Part shown: piece by piece, positions 44,450 to 55,094 of the stretch
How positions within the stretch are numbered: position 1 is the stretch's first letter
How the letters are laid out: each line of letters begins with the position of its first letter
From: Neomesorhizobium albiziae
Lineage (GTDB): Bacteria > Pseudomonadota > Alphaproteobacteria > Rhizobiales > Rhizobiaceae
DNA: 64,000 nt
Direction of reading: 5' to 3'
NCBI RefSeq assembly: GCF_900114255.1
Contig: NZ_FOSL01000015.1
Span: forward strand, 1 to 64,000
The notes under the pieces: model-generated
The model's database searches: none
Seen by the model: the letters and a program-made list of their open reading frames with translations, nothing else
Told to the model about the DNA's origin: nothing
Position numbers and translations under genes: made by a program

Positions 44450-45457
44450 TCACGTCTTCAGTTCGCGCTTGATCTCCTCGAGGAAATGCCAGTCCGTTCC
44501 GTCGGCGATGACCTTGTTCGGGCCCGCCTGCACGAGGCCCGTTTCCTGCATGCGGAGCGTATAGAAGCGGATCGAATCCTCAGGATCGTACTCGCGCCAC
44601 TTGTCGTAGCGGACGTCGCTCATTGCCTGGAGGGCGTAGTCGTAGCTGCTGGCGAAGCCCTTATCGACCACGCCTTTGGCGACCAGTTCCGGATCGGAGA
44701 TACAAAAATCGACGGCCTTGAGCAGCGCACGCAAGATTCGCTTGGTCGCAACCGGGTACTGCCGCGCATAGGCCGTGCTGGCAGACAGCATGCAGCAGTA
44801 ATATTGCGACCACGGACGGTCGATGGATGTGTTGAGTATCACATGGCCGATCTTGCGATCGCGCGCCACTTGCGGCTGCGGCGGTGTCGCGAGAAAAGCA
44901 TCGATCTTCCCGTGGGCGAGCATCTGCAGCGGGTCCCCGCCAGTAATCCACTCGATGTCATTGGCGGGATCGAGCCCGACATAGGCAGCCACAATCATCA
45001 GGAGAAAGTGCGGAACTCCGTTCAAGGCATCGACGCCCGCCCGTTTCCCCTTGAGGTCGAGCACACCCTGGATGCTGTCATTCGCAATCAGTTCAAGGCA
45101 GCCGACATGCATGCCGGCCAACACTGTGATCGGAACGCCGTTGGCGATCGACCGTACATGCGCCGGCGGAAAGTTCCAGTCGAAATCTATCTCGTCATGC
45201 GCGAGCCAATCGGCCGAATCGGGGCCGGTGCCGGACGACACGAAGCTTATATCCGTGAAGCCTTCGGCTCGCAGCAGCGGCTCCGAGACGTACATCGGCG
45301 CTTGGCAATCCGAGGCGTTGATGAAAACGGGGAAGCGCACCTTGGTCGTTTCCGGAGGCGGCTCGGCCCAGGCCTGCGTCGCGGTGCCGACAAGGCCCGC
45401 AGCGCCGGCTGCAGCTGCGCCTGCCAGGAAGCGGCGCCGATCTTGCATAACGAGCAT
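44450..45457 (-). CDS. Tat-exported NMT1/SsuA-like binding protein, paralogue 2
   Basis: 335 residues. Leader DRRRFLAGAAAAGAAGLVG. The N-terminal ligand-facing segment differs from paralogue 1 (FPVFINASDCQAPMYVSEPL instead of GGAYCW), so the ligand probably differs. Keeps GMHVGCLEL, PWSQYYCCML and the KRELKT end. 45 bases from paralogue 1. Confidence 0.88.
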   Translation of the reverse strand: MLVMQDRRRFLAGAAAAGAAGLVGTATQAWAEPPPETTKVRFPVFINASDCQAPMYVSEPLLRAEGFTDISFVSSGTGPDSADWLAHDEIDFDWNFPPAHVRSIANGVPITVLAGMHVGCLELIANDSIQGVLDLKGKRAGVDALNGVPHFLLMIVAAYVGLDPANDIEWITGGDPLQMLAHGKIDAFLATPPQPQVARDRKIGHVILNTSIDRPWSQYYCCMLSASTAYARQYPVATKRILRALLKAVDFCISDPELVAKGVVDKGFASSYDYALQAMSDVRYDKWREYDPEDSIRFYTLRMQETGLVQAGPNKVIADGTDWHFLEEIKRELKT

Positions 45458-45492
45458 GGAAGCCTCCTTTCAGCGGCGGCCCATCGGCAATG

Positions 45493-46500
45493 TCAGCCCT
45501 TCAACTCGCGCTTGATCTCGTTAAAGAACTGCCAATCGGTGCCGTTCGCGATGATCTCGTTCGGGTTCGACTTAACGATCCTGGCTTCGTGCAGCCGCAG
45601 CGAAAAGAACCTCATCGTATCCTCTGGATCGAAGTCGCGCCAATTGGAGTATGGGAGCTCGCGGAGCGACTGCACGGCGTAGTCGTATTGTTCGGTGCGT
45701 CCGCCATCTACCAGGAGGCGGGCCACCCGTTCCGGTTCGGCCGCGCAGATATCGGCCGATTTGAGGATGGCGCGGACGACGCGCTTGGTGGCAGCTGGAT
45801 TCTTCTCCGCATAGGCGGCGTTGACCGCCAGCATGCAGCAGTAATACTGCGACCACGGCCGGTCCTTGGAACTGTCGAGGATGACGTGGCCGACCTTGCG
45901 GGCGCGGAGATCTTGAGCCTCGGGCGGAAAAGCCAGGAAGGCATCGACCTTGCCCTCGGCGAAAAGCTCCGCCGGTTTTGCCTCGCCGACGATCCATTCG
46001 ATGTCGCGTTGCGGATCGAGGCCGACATAGGTCGCCATGGCGCTGACGAAGATATGTGGGTCCGATGATAGATTGCCGCCGACCCCGACCCTGCGGTCCT
46101 TGAGATCCGCGATGCTTTTGATGTCTTCGCGCCCGAACAACTCGTAGCAGCCGACATGCACTCCCGAGATCACCTTGATCGGGGCGCCAGTGTCGACTGG
46201 GATGATTAAGGCTGTGGCAAAGTCGATGCCGAAGTCGATATCGCCGCGCGCCAGCATCTCGGTCTGGGCGATACCGGCGTCGGCGGCCACGAAGCCAAAG
46301 TCCGAGAACCCCTCTGCGCGGATCAGCCCCTCGGCGACGTACTGCGGAGCGATGCAGATACCGGGCGCCGCAGCAAAGCGGGCCGTCGTGGTTTCAGGCG
46401 CCGCCTCGGCAGCGGCGGCAATGCGGCCGTTGGCAAGACTCGCGGTTGCGAGCGCAGACAGGCCCGTGAGGAAGCGGCGGCGGTTCTGGATAACCTGCAC
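45493..46500 (-). CDS. Tat-exported NMT1/SsuA-like binding protein, paralogue 3
   Basis: 335 residues. Leader NRRRFLTGLSALATASLANG. The segment AAPGICIAPQYVAEGLIRAE is closest to classical nitrate/sulfonate-type receptors. Has GVHVGCYEL, PWSQYYCCML and EIKRELKG at the end. 35 bases upstream of paralogue 2. Confidence 0.88.
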   Translation of the reverse strand: MQVIQNRRRFLTGLSALATASLANGRIAAAAEAAPETTTARFAAAPGICIAPQYVAEGLIRAEGFSDFGFVAADAGIAQTEMLARGDIDFGIDFATALIIPVDTGAPIKVISGVHVGCYELFGREDIKSIADLKDRRVGVGGNLSSDPHIFVSAMATYVGLDPQRDIEWIVGEAKPAELFAEGKVDAFLAFPPEAQDLRARKVGHVILDSSKDRPWSQYYCCMLAVNAAYAEKNPAATKRVVRAILKSADICAAEPERVARLLVDGGRTEQYDYAVQSLRELPYSNWRDFDPEDTMRFFSLRLHEARIVKSNPNEIIANGTDWQFFNEIKRELKG

Positions 46501-46545
46501 GAGTCTCTCCTTCCCTTGAAAAGGCGTGGCGTGTCGGCGATAGGT

Positions 46546-47553
46546 CTACCTCTTCAACTCCCGCTTAAGCTCATTGAGGAAGCGCCAGTCCGTTCCGTTG
46601 GATAGGATCTGTTGCGGGCTGGACTTGATCATGCCCGTCTCCTGCATGCGCAGTGCGTAGAAGCGCACCGTGTCTTCGGCATCGTAGTCCCGCCATCTGT
46701 CGTGCGGGGTCTCCTTCAGCGTGGCCAGAGCATAGTCATAATTGGGCAGAAAGCCTCGGTCGACCAGCTCCTGTGCCGCCAACTCCGGGTTCGAAGCGCA
46801 GAAGTCGGCGGCCTTGAGGATGGCGCGTAGGACACGCTTGGTCGCCGCCGGGTATTTGGTGACATAGTCCGTGCTGCCGGCAACCATGCAGCAGAAGTAT
46901 TGCGACCACGGGCGGTCGACGGCGATGTTGACGACCGTGTGGCCGGGAAAATCTTTTTGGCCGCGAAAAATTTGCGGTTCGGGCGTGGCGGCAAGGAACG
47001 CATCGACTTGCCCGTCGATGAAGTCCTGCATCGGGTTTTCGGTCTCCACCCACTGAATGTCGTGTACAGGGTCAAGCCCGACATAGTTGGCCATGAGGCT
47101 CGTGAGCTTGTGCGGATGCGAATCCAAGACCCAAACCCCCACTCGCTTGCCTCGCATATCCGCTACGGCTTGAACGCTGTCGTTGGCGATCAGTTCGAAG
47201 CACCCGAAGTGGACGCCTGTCAGCACCTTAATCGGCACGCCGGCTTCGATGGACGTGATGTGCATCGACGGCATGTTCATGTCGAAATCCGTATCGCCGC
47301 GAGCGAGCCATTGTGAATTGTCGACGCTGGTATCGCCTGTCACGTAGCGGACGTCGGTGATGCCGTCGGCGCGCATCAATTCTCCGGCGAGAAAGACGGA
47401 TGCCCAGCAGTAGGCGCCCCACTTTCCCAGACGGACGGTGGTGGTTTCCGGGGGTGGCTCTGCTGCACTGGACGGGCGAATGTTGAATAGCGCCGCTCCG
47501 CCGGCCGCGGACAGGCCAGCCAAGAAGGCGCGACGATCCTGAATGATCCGCAT
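46546..47553 (-). CDS. Tat-exported NMT1/SsuA-like binding protein, paralogue 4
   Basis: 335 residues; first gene of the operon. Start chosen at MRIIQDRRAFL after GGAGGG, so the leader aligns with the other copies; the frame is open 54 bases more. The segment GKWGAYCWASVFLAGELMRA is close to paralogue 1, so 1 and 4 may share a ligand. Contains GVHFGCFEL, PWSQYFCCMV and LKRELKR. Confidence 0.88.
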   Translation of the reverse strand: MRIIQDRRAFLAGLSAAGGAALFNIRPSSAAEPPPETTTVRLGKWGAYCWASVFLAGELMRADGITDVRYVTGDTSVDNSQWLARGDTDFDMNMPSMHITSIEAGVPIKVLTGVHFGCFELIANDSVQAVADMRGKRVGVWVLDSHPHKLTSLMANYVGLDPVHDIQWVETENPMQDFIDGQVDAFLAATPEPQIFRGQKDFPGHTVVNIAVDRPWSQYFCCMVAGSTDYVTKYPAATKRVLRAILKAADFCASNPELAAQELVDRGFLPNYDYALATLKETPHDRWRDYDAEDTVRFYALRMQETGMIKSSPQQILSNGTDWRFLNELKRELKR

Positions 47554-48599
47554 CGGAACCCTCCCTTCCGATTCGCAAAAAAACTGTTGTGGGCCGGAAT
47601 CCAACAAAAGAGATTCCGGCAGAGGCGGACAATGCGCGCCGAACAGTTGCGAGTTAGGAGCACCCTGTCCTAAGGCGGGAGTCTTGCGCTCTCAGTCGCT
47701 GGCCAGCCAGCGATAGGTAACTATACGCCTGATCTGAGTTCGTAGCGAGGATAAATCTCTCATCCAGCGCAAAACGACTGGTATTCTGTTTCTAACAGTG
47801 AGTTTTTAATTTGGATGAAGTGTGCGAGTCTTGTCAGATGGGTAACAGGGAACGCATTGAATTTCCCCGACTGTAACCGGGAAGACTTGAGGGTCTGGTT
47901 CGCAATCGCAACGGATCGGCAACATCTCTCGAACAGGTCGCGCGTGCAGGACAAGCGCTAGAGTCACTGCACTAGCCGTAACTGGTAGGCCCTTTGGAGC
48001 CCGGGCAAAGGTATCCGCGTGGCTGGTAATGACAGCTTCTAGTCCCCATTCGAGACGTTCCAGCCTCCCTCCCGGAACGACCGGATTGGGTCAGGTCGAG
48101 ACTCAAAGCCTCCCATGCAAAACGTCAGCTATTGGTATTCCCTAGTTCCGAAGCTGCCCGTCTGCTTCGGGTCCAAAAGCTGCCGGTCAGCAATGCGCCC
48201 AAAGTCGGGCAGTAGGCGCTCCGCTGCTATTTGCGCCAAAGGCGCCTACTGTCGGAAACGATGGCGCGCTTGTTCTGGCAAGGGAGCAATTTCAAACCGA
48301 GAGCCTTCAGCGTCCTCAGCCCTTCGCGGCACCTCTCGGCATAGAAGCGTCGCTTGCGATAGGCCCAGGCGGGGCATTGACCTTCATGCCGCTTCTCCGA
48401 ACCTACCGTTCCCGCTACGATCTGATACGATCCTTGTCTGCCATTCATCACTGAAGTTCTATGGCGACTCCTGACCGCAAGCCGTCCTTTTCGAGAAAGG
48501 CTGATTGCCGCAAACCGAAACCTCATTCGAAGCGGCGGTCTTAACTATTGTTTCTCCTGAAGTGAGATCCCTATCTCGCGGACGCGCAGACGTTGCGCA
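47554..48599. other. One-kilobase gap upstream of the signalling operon
   Basis: No convincing gene on either strand; several short frames exist without family resemblance. The operon promoter should lie just right of 47553. Around 47848-47890 the plus strand reads CAGGGAACGC, TTGAATTTCC and CGACTGTAACCGGGAAGA, which recalls part of a cobalamin riboswitch core, but no gene follows on that strand. Confidence 0.45.
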
Positions 48600-49105
48600 C
48601 TACGATAGCCGCTCCGACCGCGATTTCACATCGTCGCTCAGCTCCCGCACGATTTCGGTGGTCTTGCGAATATCCGCTTCGCTGAGAGCGGCGCCCATGG
48701 TCGATGCAGTCGAAAGGAGCCGGGCGTTGAGCTCGCGGTAGCGCGTATCGCCTTTGGGTGTCAGCCGCACGAGTTTCGAGCGCCGGTGCCTCGGATTGTC
48801 GATGAATTCCACGAGCCCCTTGGCCGCAAGCTCATTCGCCAGTCGCTGCATGCGCTGACGGCTGGCGGGTCGCATCTGAGCGACTTGCGGCACGGTGAGC
48901 GAACCAAGCAGCGCGAGGCTTCGCATGAAGCCGAACGCACCGCCGCCCCAACTCGTATGAGCCCTGTCTTCTGGCCGAACGCCCGTATCTTGAAGAAACA
49001 CTGAGCCACTTCGAGCATCAGCTCTTCGACCGCCTCTGCCTTGCTGTCAACGGTTGGGGCCGCACTCTTTGGGGCCACCTCGGTCCTGTGTCGCGCCGAC
49101 GCCAT
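48600..49105 (-). pseudogene. MarR family regulator with a frameshift
   Basis: From ATG 49105 the frame gives EAVEELMLEVAQCFFKIRAF, then GQKTG. Near 48965 the frame changes, and TSWGGGAFGFMRSLALLG, TVPQVAQMRPASRQRMQRLA and FIDNPRHRRSKLVRLTPKG follow. Joined, this is a normal MarR winged-helix regulator of about 168 residues. One base shift breaks it. Palindromes at 49139-49187 in front of the gene suggest that the protein was, or is, an autoregulator. Confidence 0.8.
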
Positions 49106-49138
49106 CGCTTTCGTTCCCTTGTCTACGCCATCACTTCC

Positions 49139-49187
49139 AGTTGACACTGTTGTTGTCAACTTTTAGAATGACACCTTAGGTGTCATT
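49139..49187. promoter_or_regulatory. Two MarR-type operators
   Basis: Site 1: AGTTGACA, seven bases, TGTCAACT (49139-49161). Site 2: AATGACACCT, one base, AGGTGTCATT (49167-49187). Both are perfect inverted repeats sharing the TGACA core and lie in the divergent promoter between the MarR gene and the methyltransferase-like gene. Confidence 0.75.
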
Positions 49188-49236
49188 TTGAACAAACTTG
49201 GCTGTAACCCCGGCATCTGCGGGAGGAGGCACGGGC

Positions 49237-49731
49237 ATGGACTCTGCCGGGCCACAAATGACTGACACCGGAACCGCGGATGTTATCGCGCGACCGCCCC
49301 TCCTCTTTCTCGCCGCTCTTCTGCTCGGCTTCATCCTGGATCGCCTGCCACCTTTGCCGTTCGCCGTTCCGGACGGCGATCTGGCCCGCTGGATCATCGG
49401 CGGGTCGCTGGCCTTCAGCGGTCTTGCGCTCTTCGCCGCGGGCATTTGCAATTTCTTACGAGCAAAGACGCCAGTACCCACGAATGAGCCCACCCGCGCG
49501 CTGGTGTCGACCGGCATCCACGGTTGGACCCGCAATCCCATCTATCTGGGCATGTTCCTCGTCTACGACGGCATCCGGATCGCCGCACGAAACCCGTGGA
49601 TCCTGATCCTCCCGCTGCCTCTGGCAATCATGATCCGCCACGGCGTCGTCAGCCGCGAAGAAGCGTAGCCGGAGCGGCGGTTTGACAACGCCTATCGAGA
49701 CTACAAGGCCCGCGTGCGCCGATGGTTGTAG
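49237..49731 (+). pseudogene. Isoprenylcysteine methyltransferase-like protein with in-frame stop
   Basis: Membrane methyltransferase of the ICMT/PEMT-like type: three or four helices, then the signature TGIHGWTRNPIYLGMFLVYD. The frame meets TAG at 49666 after VVSREEA, yet continues in frame with PERRFDNAYRDYKARVRRWL and a normal stop at 49731. The family ends exactly so (EEAYLExxFGxxYxxYkxRVRRWL), so TAG replaces a Tyr codon. Start at ATG 49237 after GGGAGGAGG. Divergent from MarR. Confidence 0.8.
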
Positions 49732-49772
49732 CCGTGGGGCAAAAGCGCCGATCCCATGCGTTCGGAGGCGAA

Positions 49773-50390
49773 ATGAGATCAGGCCTGAGCGTCGGCGTTC
49801 TAGCGGCCATCCTCGCCTCCTGCGCGAAGATCCCGACATCCCAGGAGGTCAATGACGCCGTACTGACGCTTCGAGATTACGAGAGCTGGGCGTGGGCTGT
49901 GGGCATTGCTCTCATCTGGGTCGATCTTGTGCTGCCAATCCCGCAAACTTCTGTGATCGCCGCGCTAGGCATCATCTATGGAACGCTGCTTGGCGGATTG
50001 TTCGGCAGTCTCGGCCTGATCACCGGCGGCCTTCTCGGCTACTGCCTGATGCTCACCTCCGCGCGGCGATTTGTGCAACGCTTTGTTGGGCCCCAATCCA
50101 TGCAAAAGATGGAGCGTCTGTTCGGCCGGGGCGGTGTTTGGGCGATCGTCCTCACCCGCAGCCTTCCCTACAGCGTCCCGGAGGCCATGGTTTTTCTCGC
50201 CGGACTTGCGGGCATGCCGATGAGAAAATTCACCGTGGCGTTGACAGTCGGCAGCGCGCCCACGGCATTCGCTTTTGCGGCCATCGGCGCTGGCTGGGCG
50301 GACCAGCCGATCCTGGTCCTCGTGGTGAGCTACGTGCTCCCGATCATCCTGCTACCCCTGGCGCTCTATCTCATCCGGCTCCGCGCGTAA
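49773..50390 (+). CDS. VTT/TVP38-like (DedA superfamily) membrane protein
   Basis: 205 residues, about five helices, with IIYGTLLGGLFGSLGLITGG, GRGGVWAIVLTRSLPYSVPE and VFLAGLAGMPMRKF, the VTT (SNARE-associated) core. Such proteins act in lipid scrambling or membrane homeostasis. Start ATG 49773 with GGAGG; the N-terminus looks like a lipoprotein or signal segment (VLAAILASCAKIP). Likely cotranscribed with the two methyltransferase-like genes. Confidence 0.82.
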   Translation: MRSGLSVGVLAAILASCAKIPTSQEVNDAVLTLRDYESWAWAVGIALIWVDLVLPIPQTSVIAALGIIYGTLLGGLFGSLGLITGGLLGYCLMLTSARRFVQRFVGPQSMQKMERLFGRGGVWAIVLTRSLPYSVPEAMVFLAGLAGMPMRKFTVALTVGSAPTAFAFAAIGAGWADQPILVLVVSYVLPIILLPLALYLIRLRA

Positions 50391-50393
50391 GAA

Positions 50394-50972
50394 ATGTCAA
50401 TACTGGTCATAGCTCTCCGCGCCGTCTCCCTCCTCGCCTTTGCGGGCCCCCTGTTGCTGGTGGGCGGCGGCGGGAGTCGCGGGGAACGCAAGACGCGAGC
50501 ACGTCAGGGTGGAGGTGAACGAGCACCGCTGGTGGCGAACCTCGCTGCATTCGGCTTGTTCTTCCCTTCGCTCCTGATTTTTTCCGGTAGCTCCGAGGCC
50601 TCCGGGCCACTGCCGTTGGCGCTGTCAGGGTGCCTTGTCGCCCTCGCGGGGGGCCGCCCTTGTCCCCAGATCCCGGGCCGAGCTCGGTCCCGCATGGAGC
50701 CTTGTCCCCAGGACAAATCAGAGCACCGGCATCGTCACAACTGGCCCCTATCGCCTCGTGCGCCACCCCATCTACCTGGGCCTGGCACTGCTCGCCATCG
50801 GCGAAGGGCTCGCCTTCGGCAGCCGGCCGGCTCTATCTATTTTGCTGTTCGGAATTGTCCCGACCTTTGCCTGGCGCGCCCGCGCGGAGAGAAACTGCTT
50901 AGCCGTACATTTGGCGAGCCCTACGAGGTCTACCAACGGCGAACCAAGATGATCATCCCGTACCTTCTGTAG
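50394..50972 (+). pseudogene. Second isoprenylcysteine methyltransferase-like gene, two frameshifts
   Basis: The first part reads MSILVIALRAVSLLAFAGPL, then ANLAAFGLFFPSLLIFSG. The middle, in the next frame from about 50640, gives GIVTTGPYRLVRHPIYLGLA, the SAM-binding signature. Near 50890 the original frame returns with LLSRTFGEPYEVYQRRTKMI. The two shifts compensate, so one corrected base at each place would restore a protein of about 190 residues. It starts three bases after the VTT gene. Confidence 0.72.
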
Positions 50973-51212
50973 ACCTGTCGGCGACGGAAGGCGTTGGCCG
51001 TCATTGCCTGATGCCCGCATGGGCTACGACGGCTTAACACCTTCACACCGTTGCAACGTTTTTCACATCGGTTTCACTTCGGTGATTTGGCTAAGGGGCT
51101 TTGTTCGCTTCTCCCTACTGCAGGAACATCCGCATCGAAAGCGGTTCCGCGGCCCAGATCCGGTCCGGCCCGAGGCGGCTGGTCTTGCCTGAAATGCGTT
51201 TACCGCGATCCG

Positions 51213-51902
51213 TCATTCACCTAGTGGCGAACCTTCACGCTCAGCACCGGCCTTTTTCCGTTGGTTAGACGCCGTTGCCCGATATCCGACAGCGTCGGCA
51301 CGGATGATAGCTCGATCGTGACGCTCGATGGGCAGGCTCCCTATAATCGTCTTGAGGTCTCGAAGGACCGAGGCGATGTGGGGCCAAGGAAAATCAGTCG
51401 GATCGCCGATGTCCCGGTCGGCGCCCATTATGATCTCCAGCTTGGCTATTATGCCGGCAAAAGATTGTGCCGTTGTGGCCGGAAGTGTGTCTTGGAATTT
51501 TAATACTTCCGTCGTGGCTATGATCTCGGCCTCACGCGTTAAGGAATACCCTATCTCTTCATCCATGGCGTCCCATTGAGCAATCTGTTCGTCGGTTTGT
51601 ATTGCCCACTTGGTCGGTGCATCTTTGTTCGAACCCTCTTTGTGGAGAAGCTCATCGACCTCCCTCTGCTTGTTGAGCTTGTGCGCTTTCTCATTCTGCG
51701 GACATTGCTCGACTGGCACCTGACCGCGAAACCCTAGAGCGCGGATGATGCGTGTCTCAAGCCGCTGCTGTAGTCGGCACAGCACCAACGAAACCCGCTG
51801 CGCTCGTTTCCAGTCGCTCAGCAAGGCAACCGCAGGATCTGGACTGAGGTACGTGTGTTTCAGCGTAAAAACCGCTGGCTCCATATTCCGCTGCCGATCC
51901 AT
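51213..51902 (-). CDS. Hypothetical helical protein
   Basis: 229 residues from MDRQRNMEP. Rich in helices (DWKRAQRVSLVLCRLQQRLE, REAEIIATTEVLKFQDTLPA, TTAQSFAGIIAKLEIIMGAD). The element PATTxxGxxAKL.... occurs in many rhizobial hypothetical proteins in mobile regions. A longer frame starts at 52016. Faces away from the XRE gene. Confidence 0.55.
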   Translation of the reverse strand: MDRQRNMEPAVFTLKHTYLSPDPAVALLSDWKRAQRVSLVLCRLQQRLETRIIRALGFRGQVPVEQCPQNEKAHKLNKQREVDELLHKEGSNKDAPTKWAIQTDEQIAQWDAMDEEIGYSLTREAEIIATTEVLKFQDTLPATTAQSFAGIIAKLEIIMGADRDIGDPTDFPWPHIASVLRDLKTIIGSLPIERHDRAIIRADAVGYRATASNQRKKAGAEREGSPLGE

Positions 51903-52086
51903 ATCCTTTGCCTCTCTCGTTCGCCGCCATAGCGCCAGGCAAGGGTGGTACCTGAGCCGTGATCTACAGCTTCGCAGCGCGAGCACGTCGAGGCGAACAA
52001 GATTCGTAAACACCATTATCTGAATTTAAGATAACTGAAAATCAGATATAATGAAGCCCTCATCTGAAACCAGGTGAGGAAAATTC

Positions 52087-52329
52087 GTGGTCAAAACGCT
52101 CGGCACACAGCGTCATAGGTCCCTGATCGCTCTGTTGATCGAGAGGCGTGAGGCAAGCGGGCTGACCCAGAGCGAATTAGCCGCCAAACTAGGGCAATAT
52201 CAGTCATTCGTGGCACGTCTAGAAAGTGGCCAGAGACGAGTCGATGTGATCGAGTTTATCGAGCTGGCAGAAATCCTTCGTTTTGACGCATCGGCTGTAA
52301 TCAGAACGCTAGCAGCAGAAACCCACTAA
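52087..52329 (+). CDS. XRE family HTH regulator
   Basis: 80 residues, almost only the HTH: LIALLIERREASGLTQSELA, then AKLGQYQSFVARLESGQRRV. GTG start with GAGGA eight bases upstream. Divergent from the 51902 gene; the short spacer carries AT-rich ATCTGAATTTAAGATAA-type sequence likely holding both promoters. Confidence 0.82.
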   Translation: MVKTLGTQRHRSLIALLIERREASGLTQSELAAKLGQYQSFVARLESGQRRVDVIEFIELAEILRFDASAVIRTLAAETH

Positions 52330-52698
52330 GCGCGATTCAAGGGTTATCTGAAAGCAAAGGTCTGCCCTGATGCGGGAGGCATCGACGAGGTCAATCGACA
52401 GTTCTATCGGCGTTCGAAAAGCCCTGTCGCGGAAATGGTTCACTGCAACCGTGTTGATTATTGCGGCTTCGCACATGCGGATATCCATCTTGGCCACGGC
52501 GTGACCGTGAGACCGAATACGTTGAAGCCTGTACAGGAATTTGAGATTCTACTTGCGAACAGGGCGGGCCGTAGTTCATGGGCTGCGCCCCAAGCATCCG
52601 CGGGCAGCCCGAGACGATCTGTTGATGCCACCGCAATTGGCGGTTCATGCAACTGGAAAAGATCCTGGCTTTTGTCGCGCCCGCTCCAACAGCAGGCG
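52330..52698. other. Intergenic, nothing recognised
   Basis: Gap between the XRE gene and the convergent groEL. Frames that cross are antisense extensions of groEL or lack family resemblance. Confidence 0.5.
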
Positions 52699-54336
<1,638 letters not shown>

Positions 54337-54408
54337 TCATCGGCAGCATACGTTGACTGGTGGAGACTTTTCTCGGTCGTCCACGTTGACGTCTGGTAGG
54401 TGGACCTG

Positions 54409-54427
54409 ACGCGTGATTGTCACGCGT
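54409..54427. promoter_or_regulatory. Inverted repeat upstream of groEL
   Basis: ACGCGTG, five bases ATTGT, CACGCGT, located 85 bases before the GTG start. A possible operator, clearly different from CIRCE. Role unknown. Confidence 0.4.
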
Positions 54428-54669
54428 GCGAGGTCCGGTTGCAACACCTGCTTCGTCCGCTGGATTTGCCTCAGCTGCTGCAAACCCTAAAAATAGAAGA
54501 CGGAAACGGGCCGTAATTTCCCTTGAGAGTGGGAAGCGCACCGAACTGCCAGCCCTTGTTCGCATTATTCCATTTGTTAAACTACCCACCCCGCTGCTGA
54601 CAATTCGCAAGCACGCCGCCCGCAATGGCAGGTTCTTCCTATTGCTGGGGCCCCTCCAGACCGAGGCGC

Positions 54670-54762
54670 GACCATCATCCAGACCGATGAGCCCAAGGCG
54701 GCGATCGACTGGCTGACGGCCAACGGCTAGCGCATCCCCTACGACCTGACGAACTGGGACCG
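54670..54762 (+). pseudogene. Glycerophosphodiester phosphodiesterase C-terminal relic
   Basis: One frame reads GATIIQTDEPKAAIDWLTAN, then G-stop-RIPYDLTN. The stretch resembles the end of GDPD-family enzymes (GatiIqTDeP). Nothing of the rest of the enzyme is visible and a stop interrupts it. The remainder of 54325-55094 holds no recognised gene. Confidence 0.45.
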
Positions 54763-55094
54763 AGGCTTGGGCGTTGTCAAGGCTGCGTCTTAGCGCGCCG
54801 CGAAGCGGTCGCCTTGACAGTGCGAAAGGCGGTCACAGCTCGGCAGGCGGTCGGCGTGCTTATCGAGAAAATCGTTGGCGGCTTCAATATAATAGTCGTT
54901 GACGCATCGACCCTCCGAAGTAGCGAACAAGTGCCGCCGCCGCTTGTCCTTGGCGGCGATATAGATGGTCGTCGGCTCCTTCTTGTCCTCTCGGAGCGTG
55001 CGTCACGTGTCATGGAAGTGTTATGCAGCGGAAGTAGGGATCACCTTCAAGCGATCTGTAGCCAGCCATCCAGCAAGCCAGGGAGATCATCCAG

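Noticed and set aside
47760-48526. Short minus-strand frames, considered as transposase remnants
   Set aside because: No recognisable transposase motif or inverted repeats could be found.
55000-55094. Pho box upstream of the PhoX-type gene
   Set aside because: Only a loose GTGTCATGGAAGTGTTA-like stretch; not close enough to the CTGTCAT repeat consensus to call.
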